Shown piece after piece: positions 11,413-21,913 of a stretch of 64,000 nucleotides of DNA (its first letter is position 1; each line of letters opens with the position of its first letter). Under the pieces are notes generated by a model. That model was not told where the DNA came from. It did no database searches and worked only from the letters and a program-made list of their open reading frames with translations. Both the position numbers and the translations under genes were made by a program. This stretch comes from Diplosphaera chodatii (Eukaryota; Chlorophyta; Trebouxiophyceae; Prasiolales; Stichococcaceae). Where the stretch lies: NCBI GenBank assembly GCA_032358165.1, contig JAALGY010000021.1, forward strand, positions 1,054,001 through 1,118,000. The letters run 5' to 3'.

Positions 11413-12781
11413 TCATGGCTGCACAGATCCGTTGGCCTTGCTGGCGCCCATCCGCAGGCTGATCTCGTGCTGCGGCCGGTACTGCCGCAGCTGCACGCCG
11501 GTCATGGCAAGCATGCGCTTTGAGGCCGCATACGCCTGGTCCGGCTGCATGCCGCTGTGCACCGCCAGGTCCCGAACCGTGGTGTTCTTAGCCTGCGCAT
11601 GTGAAAGACACGCAAGCCGCTTGCCTTGCTGCCACACTGCCCTGCTTGGCTTGATACTGCGGGGCTTGAGACTGCGTCATCACATGACGATTCACGTGAA
11701 CAGTGACAGCAGATGTCACTGTGTCACTGTCACGGTACAAGAGTAGTGCACACTGCAGCGGCAGCTCAGGTTGTTGACGGTCATGTGCCATGACATCAAA
11801 TTTTCCGCAGGCACTGACCTCGAAGAAGATGACCTCCTTAATGCCGGCCTGGATGAGCAGCTTGGCGCACTCGTTGCACGGGAACATGGTCACATAGATC
11901 TTCTGCATTTAAAAGTGTATAGCAGGGTGAAGGGTGCGCACCTACAGCACAGGTGGCCTCGCAAGAAAGCAGTTGCAGCATAGAGTGCACGTCAAGCAGA
12001 CGACAGCAGCACACCGCGCCAGAGAGCGATGCAGTGTTTTTGTTTAGTACAGCATTCATCTCAGCGTGGCAAACGTACGGATACCTGCAGCATCGCACAC
12101 ACGCAAGCTTATGGGAAAGTGAAAGCCTCGTTGCATTTGCAGAAGCTGGAATGGCATGTAGTGAAAGTACCCAGTGCTGGGTACACAGAGAGCAGCAGCT
12201 CACTTGGTTGCCAAGATGTCGCCATTGTGTGCACACTTTGCCCACGGCAGCTGCGAGTCTGAGCAACCCCGTGGGAAGCCATTGTAGCCGATGCCCAGTA
12301 TGATGTTGTCCTGGCTGACTAGCACAGCCCCCACCTGCAGCGTCGTGCCGAGATTGTATGTGGAGTCTCGGTGCGCTTCCAGATGCCATCCGCAATGCGC
12401 ATGTGACCGACCTGTTTGTTGGGGTCTTTCGACCGCTGAGCGCTGAGGAAAGCCAATGCAATGAAATAGTCGTCCCAGGACAGGTAGCTGACGGGGGAAG
12501 AAACCCCACTGTCAGTCAACGGCTTGAGCGTATGCCACCAGCAAGTATGGTCCATCATGCGGAACATACTCTGTGCGCGGCAGCGGGTCGTAGGGGTCTG
12601 CCTGGCGCCGCCTTTTCTGGGGGATGGCAATGTGGCATCTGCACGCCGACTGGGGGCTGCTGGCGCTTTCAAGACCAGCGGACCGGTGCCGGAACCAAGC
12701 TGCTGTCAGTCCGGCAGCAGCCAGAGCAGAGAAGCCTGCCGTGGCCGCAAGAGCTGCCACAGAGCACTGCCGCTCAGCCAT
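11413..12781 (-). CDS. Deoxycytidylate (dCMP) deaminase
   Basis: Converts dCMP to dUMP, the substrate of thymidylate synthase. Exon joins are clear: 12570-12781 to 12412-12487 gives [14 protein letters not shown] and then [17 protein letters not shown]; next the exon from 12334 ([32 protein letters not shown]); then [19 protein letters not shown] near 12060-12120; then [20 protein letters not shown] near 11830-11908; and the last exon ending at 11413 ([20 protein letters not shown]). Zinc ligands are visible: HAE in CHAEMN and PCNEC (PCxxC). The GYNGFPRGC block is typical of the family. Unusually, the N-terminus from ATG 12781 carries a hydrophobic run ([19 protein letters not shown]) ahead of a basic RHRSAG stretch, so the protein may be membrane-anchored or organelle-targeted. 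Confidence 0.9.
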
Positions 12782-13270
12782 GCAGACTGGGTTCAACTCA
12801 GCAGCCTCTGTTCAATGATGGCCACTGGCGTTCCTGTTCAATCATGCTTCAAGTCATGACCGGACTTCAACCGTATCGCTCATCACTGTGCTAACACAAT
12901 AAGCGCACGCCTGGCCACAGCAAACCTCAATGCCTGCATACACAGGTCCATGAAAAGGCTTCAGCGAGGATATGGTGTCAATCAGCTGATGAGATCAACA
13001 GGGTGCTGGCAGTAAAGCCGTTCTGACTAAATGACAGGAGCCGATCCGCTGAACGGCTGGCAAAGGTACGTGCAGATGTGAGAAACTGAGAATGTGCTGT
13101 GGTTCAAATGACCTGTTTCTTGGACCTGCCTTCAGATCTATCATACCAGTGCCGGTGCAAGTGCGTGTGCCGTGCAAGCGTCAGGCATATGAACGCACTT
13201 CAAAGCAGTTATCACACTGGTTCTGCGTGCTTGCTGTGCTATCCATATAGTCGCAAGGCATGCTTGAGCC
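12782..13270. other. Divergent promoter region, dCMP deaminase (-) / M20 peptidase (+)
   Basis: About 490 bases between two divergent starts. No ORF with a known domain; no clear repeat or promoter box that I would defend. Confidence 0.45.
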
Positions 13271-15883
13271 ATGCGTGCGCTTGCCGCATACATGCTGACA
13301 GGTGCTGTTGTCGCTGTACTCCTTACACCAGTTCCCAACCTCGTGCCCAGCATCCACCCAGTCCAGATCAATGTGCCGAACGCTGCCGCAGCCAGCAAGC
13401 AGCTCTCAGAGTTTCTGACATTTGAGACGGTGTGTGCTCCTGACGCGGCAAGCCATGTTTCCGAGGAAGGCAAGCAGGCATTTCAGAGGTCACACGAGGT
13501 AAATCATATGCAGACAGCTTCACACAATGTCAAGCAGGATGTGCTGGTTGGGGCCAACGTCCATGAGGCAACCACTGTGGCCCTGCATGCATGCAGTTCC
13601 TGCAGCGCAGCTTTCCAAAAGTCTGGACGCAGCTCAATGTCAGCACGGTGAGGGCCTGCAGTGCTCAGCAGAGGGCTTTGTGCACTTTATTTCTCAGGTT
13701 GTTGGCTGCGTTTCAACATGTCGGCAAGGCAGGCTCCAGAACACCTCAGCTTGGATGTGTGCGCCTGGCAGGTCTCTGAACACAGTTTGCTAATCTTCTG
13801 GAAAGGGAGCGACCCATCGCTGAAGCCCATTGCACTGCTGTCGCACATCGATGTGGTGCCAGCAGATAAACACCCAAACACCACGAAATGGACTCACCCG
13901 CCTTTCGGCGGCGTCATCGACAAGGGCTACATCTATGGACGGGGAGCGCTGGACCTCAAGAACAACGTGATCGCCATCCTGCACGCCGTGGAGCAGCTGC
14001 TCCAGGAGGGCTTCCAGCCAAAGCGCTCGTTGTATGTTGCGCTGGGCCATGATGAGGAGGTGGGCGGCGCCCACGGCGCCGCCAAGATCGTTGAGCGCCT
14101 GCACCTGGAGGGCGTGCAGGTCAGCTGCCCACATAACACTGGCACATCATCCTCTGCACCTTCCCACTGTGGCTGGCTCTCTGTATGGGGACATGGTGCC
14201 CCAAGCGAGACCCCACTGATGACTGGCTGACTGGGTGTTGCCCAGTTGGAGATGGTGCTCGATGAGGGTGGAGCTCTGATCGAGGATGGCCTGTATCCAC
14301 TGACACGCATGCCAATTGCCTTGGTTGGCACAGCTGAAAAGGTGTGCTCTTTACGGTTCGGCTTCCCTACCTGTGCACAAGATCCTCTTGCACATGCTCA
14401 GACGTCAGTCTTGGGTGCACAACATCAGCCGAACATGACACTATCTGCTTGCGTAGGACTACAGCTTGTTGGAGGTCAGAGCGACATCACCTGGCGGCCA
14501 TGCCTCGATGCCACCCACCGATGGATCTTCGGTAAGCTAGATGCATGTATCACATGTTGAAACCCTGGCGAGCATAGCGTCGCTGAGCAACTGGTGTGTA
14601 GCAGAGCTCATGTTTGTGCAGGCTGCTGCATGCCTGGCTCGGACGATCCTTGCAATTGATGCACATCCCCCACCCATCAATGTGCAGGTAACGTCATACT
14701 TGGCTTGCACGTGCACCTGTGTGCTTTCTAACACGAATAGGCAGACAGCCACGAGCTCCTTGACTGCTATGTGAATATGCTTGCAGGCTCCCACCACACA
14801 CTTTCTGCAGGCACTAGCCGCCACAGCACCATTGCGCGGCGTGCGGTGGCTGTTGAAACATGCCGACAACAGGCAAGATGTCCGATGCACGCAACCAGCA
14901 CTATGTGTGGCAGCTTCATGCACGATTCTTGCCACAAACGTCTGCAAGGAGGCATTGCTATCGTGCTGGAGTTGGTTTGTGCATCTGATACTGTCGGTGC
15001 AGGGTGGTAGGGTTTGTGTTGGGCCAGCTGTTGTCACGCTCACCAGACACCAGTGCATTGGTGCGCACAACTGCAGCCGTGACGCTGCTGAGCGGCGGCA
15101 CAGCGCAAAACGTGCTGCCACAGTCTGGGAACTTCACCATCAACTTCAGGCATCTGCCAGGTGCAGGGGCCAAGGTCTATGCCATTTCGGTACCAGTTAC
15201 CAAGTGCTGTGATAGAGCTGACGAGAGGGGCCAGAACCGTGGAGGCAAACATGGCTTTGCCGCTGTGCAGGGCACACTCCCGAGCAGGTGCTCGACTATG
15301 TGAGCAGAAGAGTGGCTGCCAAGGATCGCAGCAGGGTCCAGATTGTGCGCACAGACAAGAGGCAGACCTCATCACACATCTCGCCAAGTGACGGCCCGCA
15401 CTTTCGGATCATTGCACAGGCCATCCGGGAAACAATGGGCAAGCCCGAGGTGAGGAAAATGCGGAGCAGCACTGCATGTCCAGGACAATAAGCAAGCCTG
15501 CAGTCAGTGTGCAAGCTTTCATGGCTTGGCTCAAGTATCAAGTTTTGTGCCTCAGGAGGGCGTGTTAGTCGCGCCATACCTAGTCGTGGGTGAGGGGTGC
15601 TGTGCTAACACTGCACGCCTGCATTGCACTCGCTGGTACCTCGTACGCCACAGACTGAACCACCCACCTATCTGCACATGCACATACAGGTGGGACCGAC
15701 AGCAAGCACTATGCGCCGCTTACTGACAAGATTTTCAGGTTTGAGCCGATTGCAGTCAGCAGGCAGAGAAAGGACATGGCACGTGTGCACGGCACTGATG
15801 AACGGATTGATGAAACGGCGTTGATCTTGCAAATCAAGTTCTTCCTGCACTTTATCAAGATCGCCAGCAATGCAATTGGCTAG
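13271..15883 (+). CDS. Peptidase M20 family (carboxypeptidase S / PM20D1-like)
   Basis: Zinc-dependent amidohydrolase; PM20D1 relatives make or break N-acyl amino acids and yeast Cps1 is a vacuolar carboxypeptidase. The N-terminus (RALAAYMLTGAVVAVLLTPV) is a signal peptide or anchor. The main catalytic exon, 13772-14119, reads LLIFWKGSDPSLKPIALLSH, IDVVPAD, GVIDKGYIYGRGALDLKN and VALGHDEEVGGAHGAAK, holding the metal-binding His/Asp (SHIDVVP), Asp (GALDLK) and the catalytic/metal Glu pair (DEEVGG). Later exons add EMVLDEGGALIEDG, ARTILAIDAHPPPINVQ, TAQNVLPQSGNFTINFRHLP, SPSDGPHFRIIAQAI, the GTDSKHY block near 15690 and the C-terminal FEPIAVSRQ...GTDERI, which carries the closing His. About ten introns. 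The stop TAG is at 15881-15883. Small exons between 13430 and 13650 are not fully resolved. Confidence 0.87.
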
Positions 15884-16048
15884 GCCATCTCAGGGCGATG
15901 TCAGACCGGGATGCACCACTTGCTGTAAAACCATACGAGCCAGGGCTTGTGTATATCAGCAGCAACCTGCTGTCATGATACTAGTACAACTTGCAGGTGG
16001 TTTGCAACCTGGATCCCTGCTCTGGCCAGCACCCTCGCCGCCCCGCCC

Positions 16049-17525
16049 CTAGCTCAGCGGATCGTTGTCCTGCATGGACTCGATGCCAAGCTTGCGTGCA
16101 GGCTGTCACTGCGCTGCAATGTAGGTAGCCAGGTTGCGCTGCGCGGTGCCGTCCAGTTTGTCCCTCAACCGCCGGCGCGTCGCGATCTTCCCCGAGCGCA
16201 CTGCCTCCTCAAATGCAGGCGACACGGCCGGCCGCTTGCCACCGACCGCCTGCACATGGTGTATGTGCAGCTTGCTATTTCCACTGGTGCACGAGGCGAT
16301 GTTGTCAGTGAAGTTCAGTGACGGGCTGGCTGGCGCCGACTTTTCACGATGGGCGCCGTGCTGCTCTGTAGCACGCCCCTTACCGGCTTGACATGCTGGG
16401 CTGCTGGCGATGCCGGCTGGGGGTCCACAGCTGGGCCCGCTGCGGCAACCACGCGCTCCAGCCTGCCCACAGCCTCACTCAGCCGCGCCCTGCCACAAGC
16501 AGACAGGGCCCACCTGTCCCTACACGGATGTCTCTGTATGGCATGTCTTGTGCGATCGTATACAGGGCGCAGCACCTGAGCTCGGGCAAGTTGGCCAGCG
16601 TGGCGGCCAGCTGCGTCTGCAGCTGCTGCGGGGCCGGGGTCAGCTGCGCCTCAACACCGCGCTGCGCCTCTGCGGTGCCGCCTGTACAGTTCAGGAATAT
16701 GCATCGCCGTCCATGCAAGCAAGTGCATCAACTGCTCCGCCTCTTCCAGCTCTTAGCCACGACATGGTGGCTGCACCTAAGAGTGGCGAGGCAGCAGCTG
16801 GCGGCCGCGCTTCCTGTAGCAGCTGCTGCATGTCATCAAAGATCCGCTCCGGCACTGCCTGTCTCTTCTCAACCAAGGCCACATGCGCCTGCTGGACCTG
16901 GAGTGATCACACGAGTGCAACTCAGCTGCACAGAGGCACCTCCAAATGTGCTGGCAACCCGCAACGTTTCAATTTGCGTGAGTGTTGTTTGAGCCAATGA
17001 TGAGTGTGAGCAGCACCTCTTGCCGGAGGCTGTTCAGCCTGTCATCCACCGCAACCGCTGGCAGCGGAGCGCCAGCCGCTGGTGTGCTCCTGTACGAGCA
17101 TGGAAGCGACCATCGCAACGCTGATGGGGTGAAAGATTAGCTTGCCTGCAAGGTTAAGTTGCACGTCTTGCAACCAGAGGCGCACCTGGTCAGCTGGGCC
17201 GCATTGCACAGCTGGGTGTTCGTGGTTGTCCGCTCCTGCGGCAGCAGCGCACGAGGATTGGCTCCCTTGATGAGCCATCGATACCACTTGCTGAGCTTTC
17301 ACACTTGAGCATTCTCACCAGGACGCTCTGTAGGACGGAGCTGAGCAGCTGCTGCGCCGCAGCGCTGAGCGTCTGCATGCCATGGCTAGCTGTCAGTACC
17401 CTACGGCATGCCCCTCAGGAAGTCACCAGGGGCGCAGCACTCACTCCTCGCACCTGTTCACGCTCCGCAATCGCTTGCTGAACCACGTGCTCGACGTCCG
17501 TGGATAGTCCCGGCTGCTCCGCCAT
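16049..17525 (-). CDS. Unrecognised helical protein (conserved-looking, multi-exon)
   Basis: I do not recognise this gene. Its exon structure is convincing: ATG at 17523-17525, first exon 17454-17525 (AEQPGLSTDVEHVVQQAIAE), then TLSAAAQQLLSSVLQSVL near 17320-17375, DDRLNSLRQEVLLTLI near 17000-17050, VALVEKRQAVPERIFDDMQQ near 16830-16900, QTQLAATLANLPELR near 16580-16620, ARLSEAVGRLERVVAAAGP near 16440-16490, and a basic C-terminal exon with ATRRRLRDKLDGTAQRNLAT and finally GIESMQDNDPLS. Most of it should be alpha-helical. No signal peptide, membrane segment or catalytic motif is evident. A mediator, kinetochore or adaptor subunit would fit the look, but nothing in the sequence decides this. 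Confidence 0.55.
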
Positions 17526-18229
17526 CTTCTGGTGCTCAGATAGCGCTGGTCGAACTTCACGCAAAGCACACAGCCTGATGGGCTGCTATAGCTTCTACAG
17601 GCTCTTGAAAGCAATGACCCAGTGCAGAGGGCAGTGACGTCGTACGTCGCACGGGTCGCAGTGCTGTGCATGGGCCTTGGACTGTGGAAATAGCTTCCGT
17701 GTGCTAAGCTGCTAACACACAGGTTCCAGCTTGAAATTCGGAGGCCAATCATAGTAGGCCTCAGTAGCAGGTTTCGGTTGGGAACCAGCTCAGTCAGATT
17801 GGCTGGGCGGGAATCTCATCGCATGGGTAGATCTGTCGAAGCGGTGACAGGCGAAGCGATCGCAGTTGCAATGTGCTGATGGAATGCAACCCTCGGCTCG
17901 CAGTCTGGCATTGATCAGCGTGTTGCCGGGCCGCCCGCTCCCAGGGTGACAGCTCAGGAGCCGAGGTGGCGTGCAGCATGCAGGTCCATGCAGTGTTGGA
18001 GGCCAGCACTCCTCTCCGTCTGCAGGTGTGGCTGTATTCAAGTGTCAGCATCGAAATGGTTGCTGAGCGTCTCATTCTACCCGGACGCCGACCTATCATA
18101 CGCTTGAGCGGCACCATGCAACACAACATGCTGGTGATCACATGCACAGGGAGCTTTGCACAGACAGCCCACTATCGCCCCTTTGTCCCACCGGTCAACT
18201 AAGAGAGGTATCAATGTCTTCATTATAGC
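17526..18229. other. Divergent promoter region upstream of the CAS-like gene
   Basis: About 700 bases between two divergent genes. One short ATG ORF at 17978-18016 is followed by a GTGTGG donor and might be a 5' exon of the plus-strand gene, but its phase does not match the next plausible acceptor. Nothing else was recognised. Confidence 0.35.
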
Positions 18230-21200
18230 ATGTCCTCGTGCAGACACGTTCCACTGTATTCGGCAAAATTCCTCCTCACACTGTCATTAGCGGAACATTC
18301 AGGTGGGCGATGTCGGAGTGCGCCCGTCGTTTTGGCAGCTGCAAAGGTAGCAGGAGATGTAGATTTGGGCGCCTTGCTGGCTGATGCGCTCAGCACGGAT
18401 GGCAGCAAGGGTGAGTGTGCACATACGACCATGCCAAGGCAGTGGAGTGAACTGCATGCTTTGATCGCACACTTCTTACTGCCAGATCAAGCTCATCTGG
18501 AGCATCCGCGTAGGTACTTCAGGAGTGCAGTCGGCTGGCAAGGCGGCTGCTGAGGCGGTTGAGCAGACACCACAACCCAGCGCAGCCGGTGACCGTGTCG
18601 CAGGCCTGGGGGCGCAGGCGCCGCAGGAGGCTGATCAAGCAAGATCCGCCGCCGAGGAGGCCTTCAACTCCGTCAAGCAGGCCGCTGGCACTGCCGGGCA
18701 AGGCACACCGCCACCGCCGCCGCCGGCACAGGATGCAGCGAGCTCGGCAGCGCAAAGCCTGAAGGAGCAGGCTGCCAGTTCTCTGCAGCAGAGCGACAGC
18801 TCTGCCCCATCGCAGGCAGCCAGCAGCCTCAGCGAGAACGCTGGTACGGCCAGCGACGCCCTGCAGCAAAGCGGGCCTGCAGCTGCTGACGTTGGTCCTT
18901 CATCTGGCCCAGACGCCCTGTCACAGCTGACAGGTGAGACCATAGTCATGCTTGAAACCCTGCCAGCCATTGCTTCCTACTCGTTGAGCGCATACACACC
19001 CCGCTCCGGCTTGCTGGGTGCAGACGGCGTGCAGTCAACGGTGGCGGGCGCGCAGGACACCATGACGGGTTTGCTGGACTCAGTCAGAGGCACGGCCTCT
19101 GGCCTGCTGGACAGCAGCAAAAGCAGCACCTCTGGGCTGACATCGGGCCTGGACGATGTCAAGTCCGGGCTGGTACAGTCAACCAGCAGCCTGCGGGAGG
19201 CAGCAGATACTAGCTTTGCCGCTGCGCAGAACACTGCCAGTGGGCTGCTGGGCGGCGTGAATGAGGCCACGGGCGGGGTGCAGGGGCAGGCGGCGCAGCT
19301 GCTGAGCAATGTGCAAGCCGCAACAGCGGAGCTGCAGGCCTCGGCCAACAGCGCTGCTGCCACTGCTGTTGGTGAGAACAAGCATGGCACAGGATATCAG
19401 CCGGGAATATGCAACCTTCGCTTGATCACCTGGTCCACAGTGCATCACGTACTTCACTTTTACGGTCTAATCAACGTTAGCGTCTTTGCGAATCCCCAGA
19501 TGCACTGCCGCCGCCAGCCCGGGAGGCGCTGGCGCAGGCGAGGTCCACTGCAGGGCAGCTGGCGTCCCAAGTGTCGCAGCTGGTGGCCTCTAACCCCGAT
19601 GTGGCCAAGGCGGCAGCTGTGCCGCTCGTGGGTGTGCCACTCGTCCTGGCATTGGCAGGGCGGTTTGGGGGCTACAAAGGCCCACTACCGCCATCAAAGG
19701 CCTACGAGATCCTGCAGGTGCTACTGGGTTGTCAGTTTGGTGTATAGCTCCTTGCAACCGCCACGTTTCTGCCGTTTCCTCTGGCATTCAGAGAGCTCAT
19801 CTGAGACACTGGCACAGCAGCTATGGAGGGCGTCTCACAAACATGCCCTGCCCTTGCTGCAGAGAGAAGATGCGCTGCTGGTGGACGTCCGTACCGACGC
19901 AGAGCGCACAGCGCAGGGGTTGCCTGACTTGCAGCGCAGTGCGCTCAGCAAGGGTGCCGTCGTGCCGCTCAACTCGATCAACACGGCGCCTGCCAGCAAG
20001 TGAGCATGGCCAGCAGCATCACAGGCTCTGCCGTGCGCAACAGGCTTTGGAGCAACACCCACACTGCTGCTGTGCGGAGGCATGCAGTCTGAGGAACCAA
20101 CTGCAAGTGTGTCCGCGCATGCCCGCAGACCACCTCATGATGTTCACTTGCCACCGTGCAGGCTGCGCAAAGCGAAGCAGCTGTCGCAGGATGTCGTGGC
20201 ACTGGCTATTTCCCAGCTGCGTGCAGTGCGTGGCGGAACAAAGGTCATCCTGCTAGACCGGGGTGACGGACGCGCGGTTCCAATTGCCCAGCGCCTCAAC
20301 AAGTTTGGCGTGCGGCGGGCCTTCGTGGTGCAGGGCGGCTTCAGGTCAGCATCAGGAGGCTGTGAGCATGCTTTGTGAGTGCACCTGCCATCTCATATAC
20401 GCGAGTATTCACTTGCTTGGTATTTTGGAGGCGTGTTCATACCCAGCATGTGGATGTTGATCAGGCAATGGCAGCGCGATGGGCTCGCGGTGCGTGGCGA
20501 CCGCAGTGACTACAGCGTCTCACAGCTGCAGTTGCTGGGCACACGCACCAGCATTGCAGCAGAGGAAACCGCTGCCGTCCTCAGGTCTGTCGAACACCAG
20601 GCGCCTTTTCATGTGACGGCAGTGATCCTGCTCGACTCTGATGCTGTGCGAATGCTAAACTCCAGTAGGTAGATTGTTGTGAGCCACCTGCAGCAGGATT
20701 CACACATCCCTGTGGCTGCTGCAGGAATCCAGTGTCGATCACATTGGGCAGCGCAGCAGTTGCGCTTGCTTTGGGCATCCTAGTTGACTGGCGTCGCACG
20801 CTGCAGTACATCGGAACTGGTGGCCTGCTGTTCACAGCACTTCTACGGACGACAAACTACTCCAAGCCGCAGGTGTTGTGAGGAGCAGCACTTCTGATAG
20901 TGAATGCCACCTGCCAACAGCAGAGGTATACGAGTGACTTTGCGGACCGATTTGTGGCTTGCCGATCGCATTTGCTTGCCCCGTGCAGGATCTGCTGGAC
21001 GATGTGTCCAGTGTCGGCAACACGCTGGGGGCGCCATTCGCTGCCATCGGAGGCACCACGAAGGTCCTCGCACGGAAGGTGAAGCTGCACGCATGCTTGC
21101 GACTATCGCATGACAGAGCCAGCATCGACTCTACATCCAATCGTTCAGTCTGTATCTTTCACGCTGTTGCACATATGCCCACTGCAGGTGCAGGAAGCGA

Positions 21201-21412
21201 CGTCAGGCGATGATGGCCCGGCTGAGGTGCTCTCGCAGGCGGTGCAGCCCACACGGCCAGTGTCTGAGGTTGCAGCGGGGCGTGCGCGGGAGGAGCCGGT
21301 CCAGGCGCCTGAGCCTGACTCCGGCTCCAGGCGCGGCGACGGTTCGGGGGACCGCAGCCGACTGGAGCCGCAGGCAGCGCAGCGGCCTCAGTCAGAAGGA
21401 GCCGACACTTGA
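18230..21412 (+). CDS. CAS-like / thylakoid rhodanese-like protein with expanded N-terminus
   Basis: Resembles the chloroplast calcium-sensing receptor CAS (thylakoid phosphoprotein) and the related thylakoid rhodanese TROL. Order: probable transit sequence (18230-18410); a long Ala/Ser/Gln/Gly region coded by 18515-19372 with repeated GLLDS/SGLL motifs; a hydrophobic helix near 19610-19660 (AAAVPLVGVPLVLALAG); the linker GYKGPLPPSKAYEIL; a rhodanese-like domain in exons near 19860-20000, 20160-20345 and 20465-20585 (ALLVDVRTDAERTAQGLPDL, KVILLDRGDGRAVPIAQRLN, AFVVQGGFR); a second hydrophobic helix near 20730-20790 (GSAAVALALGILVDWRRTL); and an acidic/basic tail ending at 21412. At the active-site position the sequence reads LLDRGDG, with Asp instead of Cys, as in CAS, so it should be catalytically dead. 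The first exon is uncertain. Confidence 0.75.
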
Positions 21413-21913
21413 CTGACGACCGACCCTGACGACCGACCGACCCAGCTGCACCATGTTGAAAGAGCCGAGTTGGACACAAATACACCCACACATGCACTAC
21501 GAGCTGTAAGGCGACGCTAGCTCACAATGAGCCGAGCGGAAGTACTGTAGCACACGTGTTTTGCTCGTGCTGTCTTGCCTAGTGCGTTGAGACAGGATTG
21601 GCGGGGGTCGTGGAGCACAAGTCCAACATCATCACGGCCAGAGTTGATAAAGCTGATGATGTAGACGTGGTCGCCGCGGCTAGATCAGAAAGCGGTCAGA
21701 ACACGCCTGGTCTGATAGTCCCTTAAACCCTACCAACCATGCGGCAAAGTTTGCATGCTGATGGCGTCTGGGCCCTCTTTGGCCACCCACAAACGGTGGC
21801 GCCGCTAAGTAGTCGAGCAAAGAGGCAGCTTTGTGCCTGGGCATGCCTGACCTCGGTCCGACGTTTGACGCGCAAGCCTCAGGCACCCGCTGTCTGGCCT
21901 GAGCCCCGCAACC
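21413..21913. other. Intergenic, 3' UTR of the CAS-like gene and promoter of the sigma factor
   Basis: Starts with a tandem GACGACCGAC-type repeat directly after the CAS stop (21413-21443). At 21725-21732 there is AAACCCTA, a telo-box core, about 190 bases before the sigma factor ATG. One 8-base match is near chance level in a window this size. Confidence 0.4.

Noticed and set aside
21725..21732. Telo-box AAACCCTA as a promoter element of the sigma factor (and similar single copies at 35412 and 46291)
   Set aside because: Single 8-base matches occur about twice by chance in 64 kb on both strands, so isolated copies are not evidence; only the array at 4014 is kept.
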